Origin: an uncultured Petrimonas sp.
Lineage (GTDB): Bacteria > Bacteroidota > Bacteroidia > Bacteroidales > Dysgonomonadaceae
Direction of reading: 5' to 3'
NCBI GenBank assembly: GCA_934621705.1
Contig: CAKTUP010000052.1
Span: forward strand, 1 to 13,483
DNA length: 13,483 bases
The stretch's first letter is position 1. Each line of letters opens with the position of its first letter. The position numbers and the translations under genes were made by a program. Of the stretch, positions 13,325 through 13,483 are shown one piece after another. The notes below the pieces were generated by a model. That model searched no databases. It saw nothing but the letters and a program-made list of their open reading frames with translations, and had not been told where the DNA came from.

Positions 13325-13483
13325 ATGAAACCCATCCTCATCACCATATTATGCACGTTGTCGTTCGCGGCATCCGCGCAGCAATACACCCTCGAAGAGT
13401 GCATCAACATTGCGTTGCAAAACAACCGAAACATCAAGCAGCAGCAACTAAACAAATCGCAGCGCGAAATCGCCTACTCGCAG
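13325..13483 (+). CDS. TolC-like outer-membrane efflux protein, N-terminal fragment
   Basis: The first 53 codons are present; the gene runs off the right edge. A signal peptide (MKPILITILCTLSFAASAQQ) is followed by YTLEECINIALQNNRNIKQQ, the characteristic opening of outer-membrane efflux proteins, where the first helix of the coiled-coil barrel begins with a Leu-x-x-Cys/Ala-Ile-x-x-Ala-Leu-x-Asn-Asn pattern. Members form a trimeric channel across the outer membrane and periplasm. Placed last after ATPase, permeases and adaptor, it completes a tripartite exporter. The rest of the protein, and so its length, cannot be judged. Confidence 0.9.
   Translation, partial: MKPILITILCTLSFAASAQQYTLEECINIALQNNRNIKQQQLNKSQREIAYSQ

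Overview
The window looks like chromosomal DNA of a member of the Bacteroidota, probably of the Bacteroidales. Several intergenic gaps carry the Bacteroidota-type promoter, a TTG-like -33 box about 19-20 bases ahead of a TAnnTTTG -7 box. Starts have A-rich leaders rather than clear Shine-Dalgarno sites, and the gene content fits (TonB-dependent receptor, lipoproteins, MacB-type exporter with separate ATPase and permeases). No species can be named from the sequence alone. There are no rRNA or tRNA genes, CRISPR arrays, transposase genes or phage genes.

Left part (1-2040, minus strand): an NlpC/P60 peptidase with SH3 domains, a class II Fic protein, and the first 50 codons of a Tat-exported protein whose visible mature start resembles L-Ala-D/L-Glu dipeptide epimerases. 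Peptidase and epimerase would be successive steps in breaking down murein peptides outside the cytoplasm. The Fic gene sits between them and is bracketed by two copies of a short palindromic (REP-like) element. Next (2136-5285, plus strand): a signal-peptide-bearing protein-isoaspartate methyltransferase, a third copy of the palindrome, a BtuB-like TonB-dependent receptor with an unusually long signal sequence, and a strong intrinsic terminator.

Middle (5318-8396, plus strand): a promoter drives two tandem small lipoprotein genes that share a 105-base identical leader and signal-peptide cassette. A diverged copy of the same promoter, including a run of CACTA repeats, drives an operon of an ABC ATPase, its six-helix permease and a YtrA-type GntR repressor. 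Shared promoter DNA suggests co-regulation of the lipoproteins and the transporter.

Right part (8417-13483, plus strand): a second promoter with 17-base-period direct repeats precedes a complete tripartite exporter set: MacB-like ATPase, two different MacB/FtsX-type permeases, a MacA/HlyD-like adaptor, and the start of a TolC-like outer-membrane factor that runs off the window.

The most striking feature outside the genes is a set of degenerate arrays with a strict 7-base period. They fill most gaps from 6156 onward, plus one at 2928. Each has its own heptad consensus; six end within 2-12 bases of a start codon, and three are built as inverted pairs able to fold as hairpins. I know no established function for them in this phylum. 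A separate GC-rich hairpin repeat occurs twice before the adaptor gene, and a similar one lies inside the coding start of the second permease.
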